In this document: one piece after another, positions 18,886-28,963 of the stretch | Layout: every line of letters begins with the position of its first letter | How positions within the stretch are numbered: position 1 is the first letter of the stretch | Source of the DNA: Rhizobium sp. RCAM05350 | GTDB taxonomy: Bacteria > Pseudomonadota > Alphaproteobacteria > Rhizobiales > Rhizobiaceae | Assembly (NCBI GenBank): GCA_024426085.1 | Contig: CP087974.1 | Span: 3,506,001-3,570,000 of the forward strand | Length of the DNA: 64,000 bases | Reading direction: 5' to 3' | The notes under the pieces: model-generated | Databases searched by the model: none | Seen by the model: only the letters and a program-made list of their open reading frames with translations | What the model was told of the DNA's origin: nothing | Position numbers and translations under genes: made by a program

Positions 18886-19966
18886 TCAATGCAGGCCGGG
18901 CCAGCCGATCCACTCTACCCAGCGGCCGTGAAAATCGGCGCGGCCGATCAGATGTTTTTCGCCGGATGGCCAAATCTGTAGTGTCAATGCTGCGCCATTG
19001 TGTTTCTGATCGTCGGCTTCCATCTGCAGGCGTGCCAGCGGAGATTTTTCCGTTGTGCGCTCTCCGGCGGCAGCGATCAGGGCTTCGCCTTTTGCCTTTG
19101 ACGATGCGGGCAGATATTGCCAGGCGATGGTGTGGTAGATCACATGCACCTGATCTTCGTGAATTTCCTGCAGGCGCTGTTCCAGCCAATCCACCGCATC
19201 GGCGCGGTCGACGGTCTGGCGGTTGGCGGCGGTGATCGTGAGCGCAAAGCGGGTACGCTCCAGTCTGTCCTGCTGGTCTGCCCAGAGGTAGGAGAGCAGC
19301 CGCTGGGCGTCGTCCTCGTTTGCCGGGTCCAGCGGATTGAGATCGCAACCGGCTCGGCTGGCGACATGAATGGGAACGTCGAGCGGCAGTTTTGCGCCAC
19401 GCCATTCCGGGGCGATCAGCACCGGTGATGGTAGCAAGGCCCAAGGTCTGTCTCCAAACCTGTAATCGTAGCGATCCCACTGCAGGTTAAGCCCGGCGCT
19501 GGCGCCGACTTCCGACAGGACCAATGATTTATGAAACAGGCTGGAGATCGTCAGGAAGCCGGGGAGCAGTGCACCGGAACGGCGCACCTCGTTGGTCTGC
19601 GGCGCCGATTTCAGCCGCTCGAGGATGAAGGACGCATGCGCGCAGCGCATTGTCGACGGCATTCCAGAAATCGTCGCCGTTGGCGATCGTATGTGGCGGA
19701 TAGACGGCGGCCAGATTACTGTCGGTGCCGGATAGAACCAGGGCATGCAGGGCGCCGGCCAGCCGCAGCGGCACGGAATCGCCGTTGGGCGAGGGGTCAC
19801 CCGCCCATGACAGGATTTTCGCACCGACCGGATGATCGGCGGTCAACCGTGCGGAAGTGATCGTACAAAGCCTTGCGGTGAAGGGCGAGCCGAGATCCCG
19901 GCAGGAACTTGCCTGCTTGACGAAAGCGAGACGGACAGTCTCCTCTATCGTCCTTGAATCAGGCAT
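18886..19966 (-). CDS. DUF2332 family protein of unknown function (one frameshift)
   Basis: Starts MPDSRTIEETVRLAFVKQ and ends in a C-terminal GRWVEWIGWPGLH. About 360 residues with the DUF2332 features LVLSEVGASAGLNLQWDRYDY (early) and HVIYHTIAWQYLP (late). The GASAGLN loop is reminiscent of S-adenosylmethionine-binding folds, but the function is not established. The frame changes near 19640, where CTGCGCGCATG probably lost one GC (expected A-L-R-A-H-A-S-F-I-L-E-R-L). Its ATG overlaps the stop region of the upstream MaoC gene, so the two form an operon. Confidence 0.8.
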
Positions 19967-20447
19967 CGGCCGGTCTATCCTTCGGGTCGAACTGGATGAT
20001 GGTCAGCCAGTTGGCGGTCAATGCCGGCTTGCGTTCGCCCTCGATGTCTACGGTGACGTCGTAAGTGACCATCAGCATGCCGGCGCCACGGAAGCGGGGC
20101 TTCGGCCATGGTAAAGCGGCCGCGCACCTTGGCGCCGCTTTTCACTGGCGTCATGAAGCGCACCTTGTCGAAGCCGTAATTGATGCCCATCGTCTGTTCC
20201 GCACGCGCGGCAGGCAATTGTAATTCATCGCCGACAAGAGCGACAGCGACAGGAAACCGTGGGCGATCGTGCCACCGAATGGCGTTTCTGCTGCTGCGCG
20301 TACCGGGTCTGTGTGAATGAACTGGTGGTCGTCGGTCGCGTCGGCAAAGCCGTCGATGGTCTTTTGCGTGACGGTGATCCAGTCGGAGATCCCGATCTCC
20401 TTGCCGACCAGATCCTTGACGTCAGATAGCGAAATTTCCTGCGGCAT
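19959..20447 (-). CDS. MaoC-family (R)-specific enoyl-CoA hydratase/dehydratase (frameshifted)
   Basis: Hot-dog-fold hydratase. It begins MPQEISLSDVKDLVGKEIG and holds the hydratase motif FADATDDHQFIHTDPVRAA (catalytic Asp/His) and FGGTIAHGFLSLSLLSAM. Two frame changes: near 20219 a T appears lost (expected M-N-Y-N-L-P-A-A-R-A-E-Q-T-M), and near 20097 there is one C too many before R-F-R-G-A-G-M-L. The repaired 163 residues end at TGA 19959-19961, inside the first codons of the DUF2332 gene. It probably acts on trans-2-enoyl-CoA. The physiological link to its neighbour is unknown. Confidence 0.85.
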
Positions 20448-20531
20448 TCTCTTTTCCGATCAAAAACATCCCCCCGGCTTCTCTATATGCCGCTCTTTTG
20501 AAAAACGGCAATCAGGCAGGGCAGTATAGGC

Positions 20532-22502
20532 TTATAAAATTTCGACGTGGAAACCGACGCTTCGCGCCGCGATCATACCGATACCGGCATTGGCTGAAGG
20601 CAGCAGGCTTTGCCAGCCGGAACCCGGCCGGACCGGCAGATGGACCGCATGCGGTGCATGGCTGCGGTTGATGGCGATGGCAAGCCGGGTGCGCCTGTTC
20701 TGCACCGTGTCACCGGTGGAAAGCAGCATGACAAGATGATCAGTCGTGGCGCTTTCCCAGTCGCCCGTCGTCATCGGTTGGCCATCGAACCGCAACCACT
20801 GACATCGCCGTTTCCGGTGAAGAAGGTTGTGTCATGGAAGACATCGGAAACGGGCGCGGATTTGCGACAGCGCGGCGGTATGGGCGATCAGCGTGTCGTC
20901 CAATTTTGTCCAGTCGACCCAGGTGATTCCGTTGTCCTGGCAATAGGCATTGTTGTTGCCGCGCTGGGTGCGGCCGGCTTCGTCGCCGGCGGTCACCATG
21001 ATCGCGCCGCGCGTGGCAAACAGGGTCGATAGCAGAGCCATGACATCCCGGCGGCGGAAGGCGGCCACCTCGGGATCATCCGTTGCGCCTTCGACGCCGT
21101 TGTTCCACGAATGATTTTCGTTGTGGCCGTCGTGGTTGTCCTCGCCGTTCGCCTCATTGTGCTTGCCGGCATAGGAGACGAGATCGATCAGCGTGAAGCC
21201 GTCATGGGCGGCGATGAAATTGACGCTGCGGGTGTTTTCGCCGCCATTGCGGGGAAAAATATTGGACGAACCGGCAAGCGCCGTCGCCAGGTCGCCGATC
21301 GTATGGCTGTCGCCGCGCCAGGTGCGGCGCAGGTCGTCGCGAGCCCTGTCGTTCCATTCGAGGAAAGGGGCCGGGAAATTGCCGAGCTGATAGCCGCCGG
21401 GGCCGATGTCCCAGGGTTCGGCGATCAGCACGCGGTCCTGCAGGACGGGATCGCCGTGCATTTCGGCAAGCAGGGCGGCATCGCTGCTGAAGCCGTTGAT
21501 GTCGCGGCCCAGGATCGAGCCGAGATCGAAGCGAAAGCCGTCAATGCCGGCTGAGAGAACGAAGTGCCGCAGGCTGTCGAGGATCAGTTGGCGCACCACC
21601 GGGTGATCGCAGGCAATCGTGTTGCCGCAGCCGGTATCGTTGATCAGTTCTCCCGGCCGGTCCGTGGCGTGGCGGTAGTAGATGTGGTTGTCGAGGCCGC
21701 GCATGGAGAGCGTCGCGCCCCAGCGGTCGCTTTCGCCGGAATGGTTGAAGACCAGATCGAGAATCGTGCCGATGCCTGCGGCATGCAGCGCCGCGACGGT
21801 TTCACGCAACTCGGTCATGCCGCCGGGCACGAGACGCGGGTCGAGCGCCATGAAGGCGATGGGATTGTAGCCCCAGCCGTTGGAAAGGCCGAGCGGCGGC
21901 AGGTGGCGCTCGTCGATCCAGGCGGTGATCGGCATCAGCTCGATGGCCGTGACGCCGATGCGCTTCAGATGGGCGATGACGGCCGGATGGGCGAGCGCTG
22001 CGACGGTTCCGCGCTGGTGTTCCGGCACGCCCGGATGCAGCATGGTGAAGGGGCGCACCGCGATCTCGTAGATCAGGCCACCGGCCTGGAACAGCAGCGC
22101 TTGCCGTTGTGCGGTCTGCGGTTCGGTCACGATCGCCCTGGGCACGAGATCGGCGGTGTCGTCGCCGAAGGCCGACAGGCGGGGATCGTAATGGAAGGGG
22201 CGGTCGAGTTCGCGGGCATAGGGGTCGACCAGCAGCTTGGCGGGATCGAACCAGAAGCCCCGGTCCGGATCGTAGGTTCCTGAGGCGCGAAAACCGTAGC
22301 GGGTGCCGGCGGGCGCATCCGGGACGGTCAGGCTGTGAACATCATCCTCGCCGCGCTGCATGGGCAGGCGGCGCAGTTCGCGGTTTCCCGTCGCGTCGTA
22401 GAGGCAGAGTTCGATGCCGGAGGCGGAGCTGGAGCGGATCGCAAACGTCGTGCCGCTGCCGTTGAGCGTGGCGCCGAGGGGAGAAGTGGGCAGGTTCGGC
22501 AT
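20532..22502 (-). CDS. glgX: Glycogen debranching enzyme GlgX (frameshifted near C-terminus)
   Basis: GH13 isoamylase-type enzyme that removes limit branches left by phosphorylase. ATG 22502 follows AAGGTG. An N-terminal CBM48 module (SASGIELCLYDATGNREL, GTRYGFRASGTYDPD) precedes the catalytic barrel with LDLVFNHSGES, DGFRFDLGSILG (nucleophile Asp), VLIAEPWDIGPGGYQ (acid/base Glu) and NFIAAHDGFTLIDLV. Near 20846 a CG unit seems lost after R-A-R-F, and near 20797 a T is lost in S-W-L-R-F-D-G-Q-P; the tail then continues to TAA 20532. It lies downstream of the glgPBCA-pgm operon but is separated from it by a gene on the opposite strand. Confidence 0.92.
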
Positions 22503-22602
22503 GGGGCACCTTGGAATGAGCGGGGGCGTATGCGGTTTTGTATCGGATTGGTTTGACAGTGATTTGTCTCTGCTTTGGCGGATGTTGCAAGCGGTAATCT
22601 TC

Positions 22603-22742
22603 TACCCTCCCCTTGAGGGGGAGGGTCGGGACGCGGTGCCGGGGTGGGGTGATCTTCGGCATATTCCAATCAACTGTGGCGCTCGCGGTGGTCACCCCCA
22701 CCCGCGACTGCGTCGCGACCTCCCCCTCAAGGGGGAGGTGAA
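22603..22742. repeat. Paired palindromic intergenic repeat, two units facing each other
   Basis: Two GC-rich units in inverse orientation: CCCTCCCCTTGAGGGGGAGGG near 22606 with GGGGTGGGGTGATC beside it, and GGTCACCCCCACCC near 22690 with ACCTCCCCCTCAAGGGGGAG near 22720. Each core is itself palindromic around CTTGAG/CTCAAG, so strong hairpins are possible at both levels. A related copy occurs at 24411-24478. The arrangement resembles rhizobial intergenic mosaic elements of the RIME type. Confidence 0.75.
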
Positions 22743-23240
22743 GCCCTCAACACCTTCAGCCACGCCCGGAAAATCCGCCGTGGGTTTGCTGGTTCATTCA
22801 CTTGGCCGGGGCGCTGGAAAGTGCCGAGGACGAAGGAATTTATATGACGCCTTCCAGCGCCCCGTTCAGTGTTGGTCGACGAGCAATTCCGGTTTCTCTT
22901 TAACCCGGCATTGGCGCCGACCCTATGTGCCGCACAGGCACGCCCGCAGCGCCTGTACAGTCTGCGGAGGGAAACCATTTTCTGCTCGCCCACCGGATGA
23001 AGGCTTACGTCTTTCCCGCACCCGGCACCGGTCCCGCCTCACTGCTACGCCTAGCAGTCTAGCCGACGACAGGACGGGGTAAGGATGGCACAGGTTTTGG
23101 CGGCGGGGATTTGCAGGGATGATTTTTTGGTGGCGCTTTATCGTCCATCCGTTGTGCCGGGGTTGTCCGGCCCCTATACGTTGACAACTGTGGCCGCGAA
23201 CCGGTCACCGTCTGCTTCAGAAACCGCCGAGTGAGTGCCC
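22743..23240. other. Unassigned structured intergenic region between glgX and the aldo/keto reductase
   Basis: About 500 bases with no convincing gene; an 88-codon minus-strand frame (22727-22993) has no family resemblance. It contains a perfect 12-bp inverted repeat, GGGGCGCTGGAA near 22808 and TTCCAGCGCCCC near 22852, enclosing about 33 bases, and further short hairpins downstream. I looked for RNase P, SRP and tmRNA signatures and did not find them. Confidence 0.4.
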
Positions 23241-24152
23241 ATGTCAGCCCGTATCAGGATTCATCGCGACGGCCCGGAATTTTCGAGGCTGGTCTGGGGC
23301 GCCTTTCGCATTGCCGACAATCCGGAAACCAGCGGGATCGCCTCGATCGCCCGCACCGTCGATACCTGCCTCGATGCCGGGATCACCACCATCGATCATG
23401 CGGATATCTATGGCGGCTACCGCGTCGAGGCGCTGTTCGGCGAGATGCTGGCTACCCGCCCGGACCTGCGCAACAAGATCGAGCTGGTGACAAAATGCGG
23501 CATCGCACCGACCGGGCCGGCGCGGCCGGAGCATCGCGTCAAGCATTACAACAGCACGGCCGGGCATATCCGCCGCTCACTGGAAAATTCGCTGCGCAAT
23601 CTGAGGACGGATCACGTCGACCTTTTGCTCCTGCACCGGCCGGATCCGCTGATGGATGCGGCCGAGGTGGCCGAGGTTTTGGAAGCGCTGGTTGCGGAAG
23701 GCAAGACGCGGGCTGTCGGGGTTTCGAACTACACGCCATCGCAGTTTTCGATGCTGCAAGCGAAGCTGCCCATTCCACTGATGGCAAACCAGATCGAGCT
23801 TTCGGTTACCCATACCGCGCCGCTCTATGATGGGACGCTGGACGAATGCGTCAATTACGGGATTTCACCGATGGCGTGGTCGCCATTGGGCGGGGGCCGT
23901 CTGTTCGACAAGGAGAAAGGCAATCCACGACTTGTCGATCTTCTGACCGGCCTTGCCGACAAATATGGCGTGCAGGGTGCGGGCACGGTTGCGCTGGCCT
24001 GGCTGCTGCGGCTGCCATCAAAACCGCTGCCGATCATCGGCTCAACCGATCCTGAGCGCGTGAGGGTGCTGGCGCGGGCGACGGAGATCGAATTCGATCT
24101 GCAGGATTGGTTCGAGGTTCTGGAAGTGGCGAGCGGACGGCCGGTGGCTTAG
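23241..24152 (+). CDS. Aldo/keto reductase (YdhF-like oxidoreductase)
   Basis: Intact, about 303 residues. ATG 23241 is preferred over the in-frame GTG six bases earlier. It is a TIM-barrel NADPH-dependent reductase with the catalytic tetrad visible: the Asp/Tyr pair in TIDHADIYGGYRVEALFGE, the Lys in IELVTKCGIAP and the His in DLLLLHRPDPLMDAAEV. NADPH-binding segments ISPMAWSPLGGGRLF and LPIIGSTDPERVRVL follow. Substrate unknown. It sits on the plus strand between glgX and pgm, interrupting the glycogen block. Confidence 0.88.
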   Translation: MSARIRIHRDGPEFSRLVWGAFRIADNPETSGIASIARTVDTCLDAGITTIDHADIYGGYRVEALFGEMLATRPDLRNKIELVTKCGIAPTGPARPEHRVKHYNSTAGHIRRSLENSLRNLRTDHVDLLLLHRPDPLMDAAEVAEVLEALVAEGKTRAVGVSNYTPSQFSMLQAKLPIPLMANQIELSVTHTAPLYDGTLDECVNYGISPMAWSPLGGGRLFDKEKGNPRLVDLLTGLADKYGVQGAGTVALAWLLRLPSKPLPIIGSTDPERVRVLARATEIEFDLQDWFEVLEVASGRPVA

Positions 24153-24163
24153 AGCCGACGGCT

Positions 24164-24373
24164 TTAGCCCAACAGCTTTACCAGCTGCCATTCGCCGTTG
24201 GCGTCCTTCTCGACGCGCTTGTTGCCGCGATAGCAGCGCAGCTTGCCGGCCTGCTTGTCCATGACGAGGCGGGTCGGGGTGGATTTGGACTTGCCGTTTT
24301 CGCCGATGGCGGCGGCAAGTGCTTCCTTGAATTTACCAGCCTTGTAGAGGGCGACAAGATCGTCGTCGGTCAT
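24164..24373 (-). CDS. Small conserved hypothetical protein
   Basis: 69 residues (MTDDDLVALYKAGKFKEALA ... GEWQLVKLLG). The composition is charged and soluble, with no signal peptide or membrane helix. It lies downstream of pgm on the same strand, beyond the palindromic repeat, and convergent with the aldo/keto reductase, 11 bases away. Function not recognised. The good codon composition and clean start support a real gene. Confidence 0.6.
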   Translation of the reverse strand: MTDDDLVALYKAGKFKEALAAAIGENGKSKSTPTRLVMDKQAGKLRCYRGNKRVEKDANGEWQLVKLLG

Positions 24374-24410
24374 CGTCGCGGTTCCTTTGTGGATAGGCAG
24401 AACGCCATGT

Positions 24411-24478
24411 GGCGGATCACCCCCACCCCGGCTCTGCGTGCCGACCCTCCCCCTCGAGGGGAGGGTGAAGAGAGGCTG
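24411..24478. repeat. Single copy of the palindromic intergenic repeat
   Basis: GGATCACCCCCACCCCGG followed by GACCCTCCCCCTCGAGGGGA, the same layout as the unit at 22690-22742: a CACCCCCACCC arm, a short GC spacer, then a CCTCCCCCTC(A/G)AGGGGGAGG palindrome. It lies just after the pgm stop and could act as a transcript-end hairpin. Confidence 0.7.
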
Positions 24479-24503
24479 TGTGCCTCTCCCTTAACGCATC
24501 CGC

Positions 24504-26134
24504 TCAGGTAATGACAGACGGTTCGGTGCGGCCGGTGCGGGTCTTGATGGCGGCGATCAGATCGGCAACGGCGATCAGGTCGGCGAGCGCCTCCTGGGTC
24601 TCGGTGTCGTGCTTGGAGGCGTCGGGCTCGTAGCGTTCGATATAGACACGCAAGGTCGCGCCCGACGTGCCGGTGCCCGACAGGCGGTAGACGACGCGGG
24701 AGCCGCCTTCGAACAAGATGCGGATGCCCTGGTTGTTTGAGACCGATTTGTCGATCGGGTCGTTATAGGAAAAGTCGTCGGCGGTTGTGACCTTCAGCTT
24801 GCCGAAAGTCTTGCCGGGCAGGGTGGCAAGCTGGTCGCGCAGGGCGGTCATCAGGCCGTTGGCGGCATCCGAATCGACTTCTTCATAGTCGTGGCGGCAA
24901 TAGTAGTTGCGGCCGTAGGTGGTCCAATGCTGGCGGGCGATATCCTGGACGCTTTCCATGCGGACAGCGAGAATGTTGAGCCAGAGGAGGACTGCCCAGA
25001 GGCCGTCCTTTTCGCGCACATGGTTGGAGCCGGTGCCGGCACTTTCCTCGCCGCAGATGGTGACGAGGCCGGCATCCATCAGGTTGCCGAAGAATTTCCA
25101 GCCGGTCGGGGTTTCGGAACATGCCGATGCCGAGTTTTTCGGCGACACGGTCGGCGGCGGCACTGGTCGGCATCGAGCGGGCGATGCCGGCAAGGCCCTT
25201 GGAATAGCCGGGCGCAAGGCTGGCATTGGCGGCGAGCATGGCGAGGCTGTCGGACGGGGTGATGAAGATGCCCTTGCCGATGATCAGGTTGCGGTCACCG
25301 TCGCCGTCGGAGGCTGCGCCAAAGTCCGGCGCGTCGTCACTCATCATTTCCTCATAGAGAGCGCGGGCATGGACGAGGTTGGGGTCGGGGGTGGTGGCCG
25401 CCGAAATCGGGCAGCGGAATGAAGTTCAGCACCGAGCCCTTGGCGGCGCCCAGGCGGTTTTCGAGGATTTCCTTGGCGTAGGGGCCGGTGACCGCGCTCA
25501 TCGCATCGAAGACGATGCGGAAGCCGCCGCCGATCAGGTTGCGGATGGCGCGGAAATCGAACAGCTTTTCCATCAGTTCGGCATAGTCGGAGACAGGGTC
25601 GATGACGACGACTTCCATGCCGGCGACGTCCTGGCTGCCTTCCATATCGAGATTGATGTCGGCGACCTCGGCGATCTTGTAGGTCTCGATCGTGCGGGTG
25701 CCGGCATAGATGGCGTCGGTGACCTTTTCAGGGGCCGGGCCGCCATTGCCGATATTGTACTTGATGCCGAAATCCTCGGTCGGGCCGCCGGGATTGTGGC
25801 TGGCCGACAAAACGATGCCGCCGAAGGCCTTGTATTTGCGGATGACATTGGAGGCCGCCGGCGTCGACAGGATGCCGCCACGGCCGACGAGGATGCGGCC
25901 AAAACCGTTGGCGGCGGCCATCTTGATGGCGATCTGGATGACTTCGCGATTGTAGTAGCGACCGTCGCCGCCGATCACCAGCGTTTCGCCCTTGAACCCG
26001 TCGAGGCTGTTGAAGATCGACTGGATGAAATTCTCGGCATAGTTCGCCTGCTGGAAGACTGGCACCTTCTTGCGCAGACCGGAGGTTCCGGGCTTCTGGT
26101 CCAAATAGGGTTTGGTCTGAACGGTTCTGATCAT
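24504..26134 (-). CDS. pgm: Phosphoglucomutase (frameshifted)
   Basis: Interconverts glucose-1-phosphate and glucose-6-phosphate, feeding glycogen synthesis through GlgC. It starts MIRTVQTKPYLDQKPGTSGL, with the phosphoserine loop LSASHNPGGPTEDFGIKYN, the metal-binding loop ASDGDGDRNLI, the sugar-binding TICGEESAGTGSNHVREKDG and the phosphate-binding YRLSGTGTSGATLRVYIE. Extra C residues near 25393 (H-H-P-D-P-N-L-V) and near 25115 (M-F-E-T-P-T-G-W-K-F-F) break the frame. About 542 residues after repair. Its ATG is 4 bases after the glgA stop, so it is the last gene of glgP-B-C-A-pgm. Confidence 0.95.
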
Positions 26135-26138
26135 GGTC

Positions 26139-27579
26139 TTAGCCTTTCGCAAGAAGACTGGAATAGAGATCGGCATAACGATGCGCGCTCATATCCCAGG
26201 AAACGTCTGATTTCATGCCCTGGGCCTGGAGGCGGGCCCAGACTTTCGGTTGCCGGTAGGCGGTGAAGGCGCGCCTGAAGCGCCTGGCGCAAACTCGCAG
26301 TGGAAACCGGCGAAAATTGGAAGCCGGTGGCGACTTTGGCCGCAAGGGCAGCCTCGTTGGCGTCGATGATCGTATCGGCAAGGCCGCCGGTATGGGCGAC
26401 GATCGGCACGCAGCCGTAGCGCAGGCCGTAGAGTTGGGTGAGGCCGCAGGGCTCGAAACGCGAGGGGATCAGGATGGCATCGGCGCCGGCCTGCATCAGG
26501 TGCGACAAGGGTTCATTATAGCCGATGACCATGCCGACCCGGCCGGGATGGCGGGCAGCGGCTGTAATAAAGGCGCTTTCCAGCGCCGGATCGCCGGAAC
26601 CGAGCACGGCAAGCTTGCCGCCATTGTGAACGATGTCGTCGATCACCTCGGCGAGCACGTCCATGCCCTTCTGCCAGGTCAGGCGGCTGACGACGCAGAA
26701 GATCGGGCCGGGCGCATTGTCGAAGCCGAACTGTGCCGACAGCGCCTTGCGGTTGGCCTCGCGTTTTTTCAGCGAGGTCGGGCCGTAGGTCTCGGCGATG
26801 TGTCTGTCCGTCTGCGGATCCCAGATATCGGCGTCGATGCCGTTGACGATGCCGTGCAGGGCGGAAAGACGTGCCGTCAGCAGGCCCTCGAGCCCCATAC
26901 CAAACTCAGGTGTAAGGATTTCCTGGGCATAGGAGGGGCTCACGGTGGTGATGGCAGTTGCCGCCTGCAGGCCGCCCTTCAGGAAGCCGACATCGCCGAA
27001 ATATTCGACATAGCTCATCGAGAAGGCTTCCGGTGGCAGCGCCAACTCGGCAAAAACATCCGGCCCGAACTGCCCCTGGAAGGCGATGTTGTGGATGGTC
27101 AGCACCGTTGGCGTCGCATGGGCGGGGCCGAAGCGCATGTAGACGGGGGTTAGCGCCGCCTGCCAGTCGTGGACATGGACGAGGTCCGGCTTCCAGCTTG
27201 GCAGCAGGCCACCGGCGATTTCGGCCGCAGTTAGGGATAGGGCTGCGAAGCGGCGGAAATTGTCAACGTAGTCCAGTCCCGCTGTGTCGACATAGGGACC
27301 GCCGTCGCGATCGAACAGTTCCGGTGCGTCGAGCACGAGGAGATCGAGGCCTTCATGGTCCACCGCAAGGATCGAGGCGGGGTTACCGAAGAGATTGTCG
27401 AAGCCGCCGATCTTCTGCGGCTTCCTGATTTTCTGCATCACCACCGGATAACCGGGCATCAGCGTGCGTATGCGCACGCCGTGCGGTTTCATCGCCGCCG
27501 GCAGGGCGCCCGCCACGTCGGCGAGACCCCCTGTCTTGATGAGCGGAAAGACTTCCGATGCGACGGACAGAACTTCCAT
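26139..27579 (-). CDS. glgA: Glycogen synthase (frameshifted near C-terminus)
   Basis: GT5 ADP-glucose:alpha-1,4-glucosyltransferase. It begins MEVLSVASEVFPLIKTGGLA, which contains the ADP-glucose-binding KTGGL, and has LVHVHDWQAALTPVYMR, VSRLTWQKGMDVLAE and the catalytic-Glu region LIPSRFEPCGLTQLYGLRYG. An extra base near 26270 puts the last 44 residues in another frame, where R-A-F-T-A-Y-R-Q-P-K-V-W leads to SSLLAKG and TAA 26139-26141. About 480 residues. It starts 2 bases after glgC stops. Confidence 0.95.
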
Positions 27580-27581
27580 GC

Positions 27582-28843
27582 TCACATATCCAGCTTGTCG
27601 ATCATCGCCTGGGTGATCAGGCAGATGCCGTTCTCCGAGCGGCGAAAGCGCTTGGCGTCGAATTCGGATCCTCGCCGACGACAAGGCCTTCCGGGATGAC
27701 GACGCGGCTGTCGATGACGACGTTGCTGAGCTGCGTATGCCGGCCGATCCTGACATTCGGCAGGATGACGGCGCCGTCGAGGCGCGAGAAGGAATTCACC
27801 CGCACGCCGGTAAACAGCATGGAGCGGTTGAGCGAGGCGCCGGAGATGATGCAATCGCCGGACACGAGCGAGGAGGTGGCCGAGCCGCGGCGATTTTCAT
27901 CGTCATGGACGAATTTTGCCGGCGGCTTGATCTCGGCGAACGTCCAGATCGGCCAGGTGCCGTCGTAGATGTCGAGTTCGGGCGTGACGTGGGTGAGGTC
28001 GATATTGGCCTGCCAATAGGCGTCGATCGTACCGACATCGCGCCAATAGGCTTCGCGCTCGAAATCGGAGCGGACGCAGGACTCGTTGAAGCGATGGGCA
28101 ACGGCTTTGCCGTGCTGGACGATATAGGGGATGATGTCCTTGCCGAAGTCGCGGCTCGACGTCGGATCGGCGGCGTCGCGGCGCAGCACATCCATCAGGA
28201 ATTTCGTGTGGAAGACGTAGATGCCCATCGAGGCCAGCGCCATCTCCGGGTTACCTGGGGATGCCCGGCGGATCGGCCGGTTTTTCGACGAAGGCGATGA
28301 TCTGGTCTTTTCATCGACATGCATGACGCCGAAGCCGGTCGCTTCCATGCGCGGCACTTCGAGGCAGCCGATGGTGACATCCGCGCGCCGGAATCGACAT
28401 GCTGCTGGAGCATGAGCTCATAGTCCATCTTGTAGACATGGTCGCCGGCCAGGATGACCATGTATTCGACGCCGTGATCCTCGATGATGTCGATGTTCTG
28501 ATAGACCGCGTCGGCGGTGCCTTCATACCATTGCGTCTCGGAGACGCGCTGGGAGGCGGGCAGGATGTCGAAGCTCTCGTTTCGCTCCGGGCGCAGGAAG
28601 TTCCAGCCGCGCTGCAGGTGGCGGATCAGCGAGTGCGCCTTGTACTGGGTCGCGACGCCGATGCGGCGGATACCTGGAGTTCAGCGCGTTGGAGAGCGCG
28701 AAATCGATGATGCGGGCCTTGCCGCCGAAATAGACCGCGGGCTTGGCGCGGCGATCGGTCAGTTCTTTCAGGCGGCTTCCGCGGCCGCCGGCAAGGACAT
28801 AGGCCATTGCATCACGGGCGAGGGGCTGGGTGCGTTTTTCCAT
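27582..28843 (-). CDS. glgC: Glucose-1-phosphate adenylyltransferase (multiple frameshifts)
   Basis: Makes ADP-glucose, the committed step of glycogen synthesis. ATG 28843 follows GGGAGGAAATTCA. Motifs are AMAYVLAGGRGSRLKELTD, RAKPAVYFGGKARIIDFALS, AGDHVYKMDYELMLQQHVDS, YWRDVGTIDAYWQANIDL and the left-handed beta-helix tail. At least five indels are needed to restore it: extra bases at 28675 and 28256 (both an A/T inside CCGG), and changes near 28383, 28307 and 27668. The end reads R-F-R-R-S-E-N-G-I-C-L-I-T-Q-A-M-I-D-K. It is the most damaged gene of the operon although the pathway appears complete. Confidence 0.93.
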
Positions 28844-28963
28844 TGAATTTCCTCCCGATAGTATGGTTCCCGGGTGGTTTGACCACTCTGGGAACTGTGT
28901 CCTCTCCAAATAGTCTTCTGACACACGAAGCTGGCAGGTCTTGGGAGCCTGCCTGGCTGTGCG

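Noticed and set aside
22727..22993. 88-codon minus-strand frame in the glgX/aldo-keto gap
   Set aside because: Overlaps the palindromic repeat, no family pattern, Arg-rich composition of random GC-rich DNA.
22750..23060. RNase P, tmRNA or SRP RNA in the structured gap
   Set aside because: The conserved sequence blocks of those RNAs could not be found on either strand.
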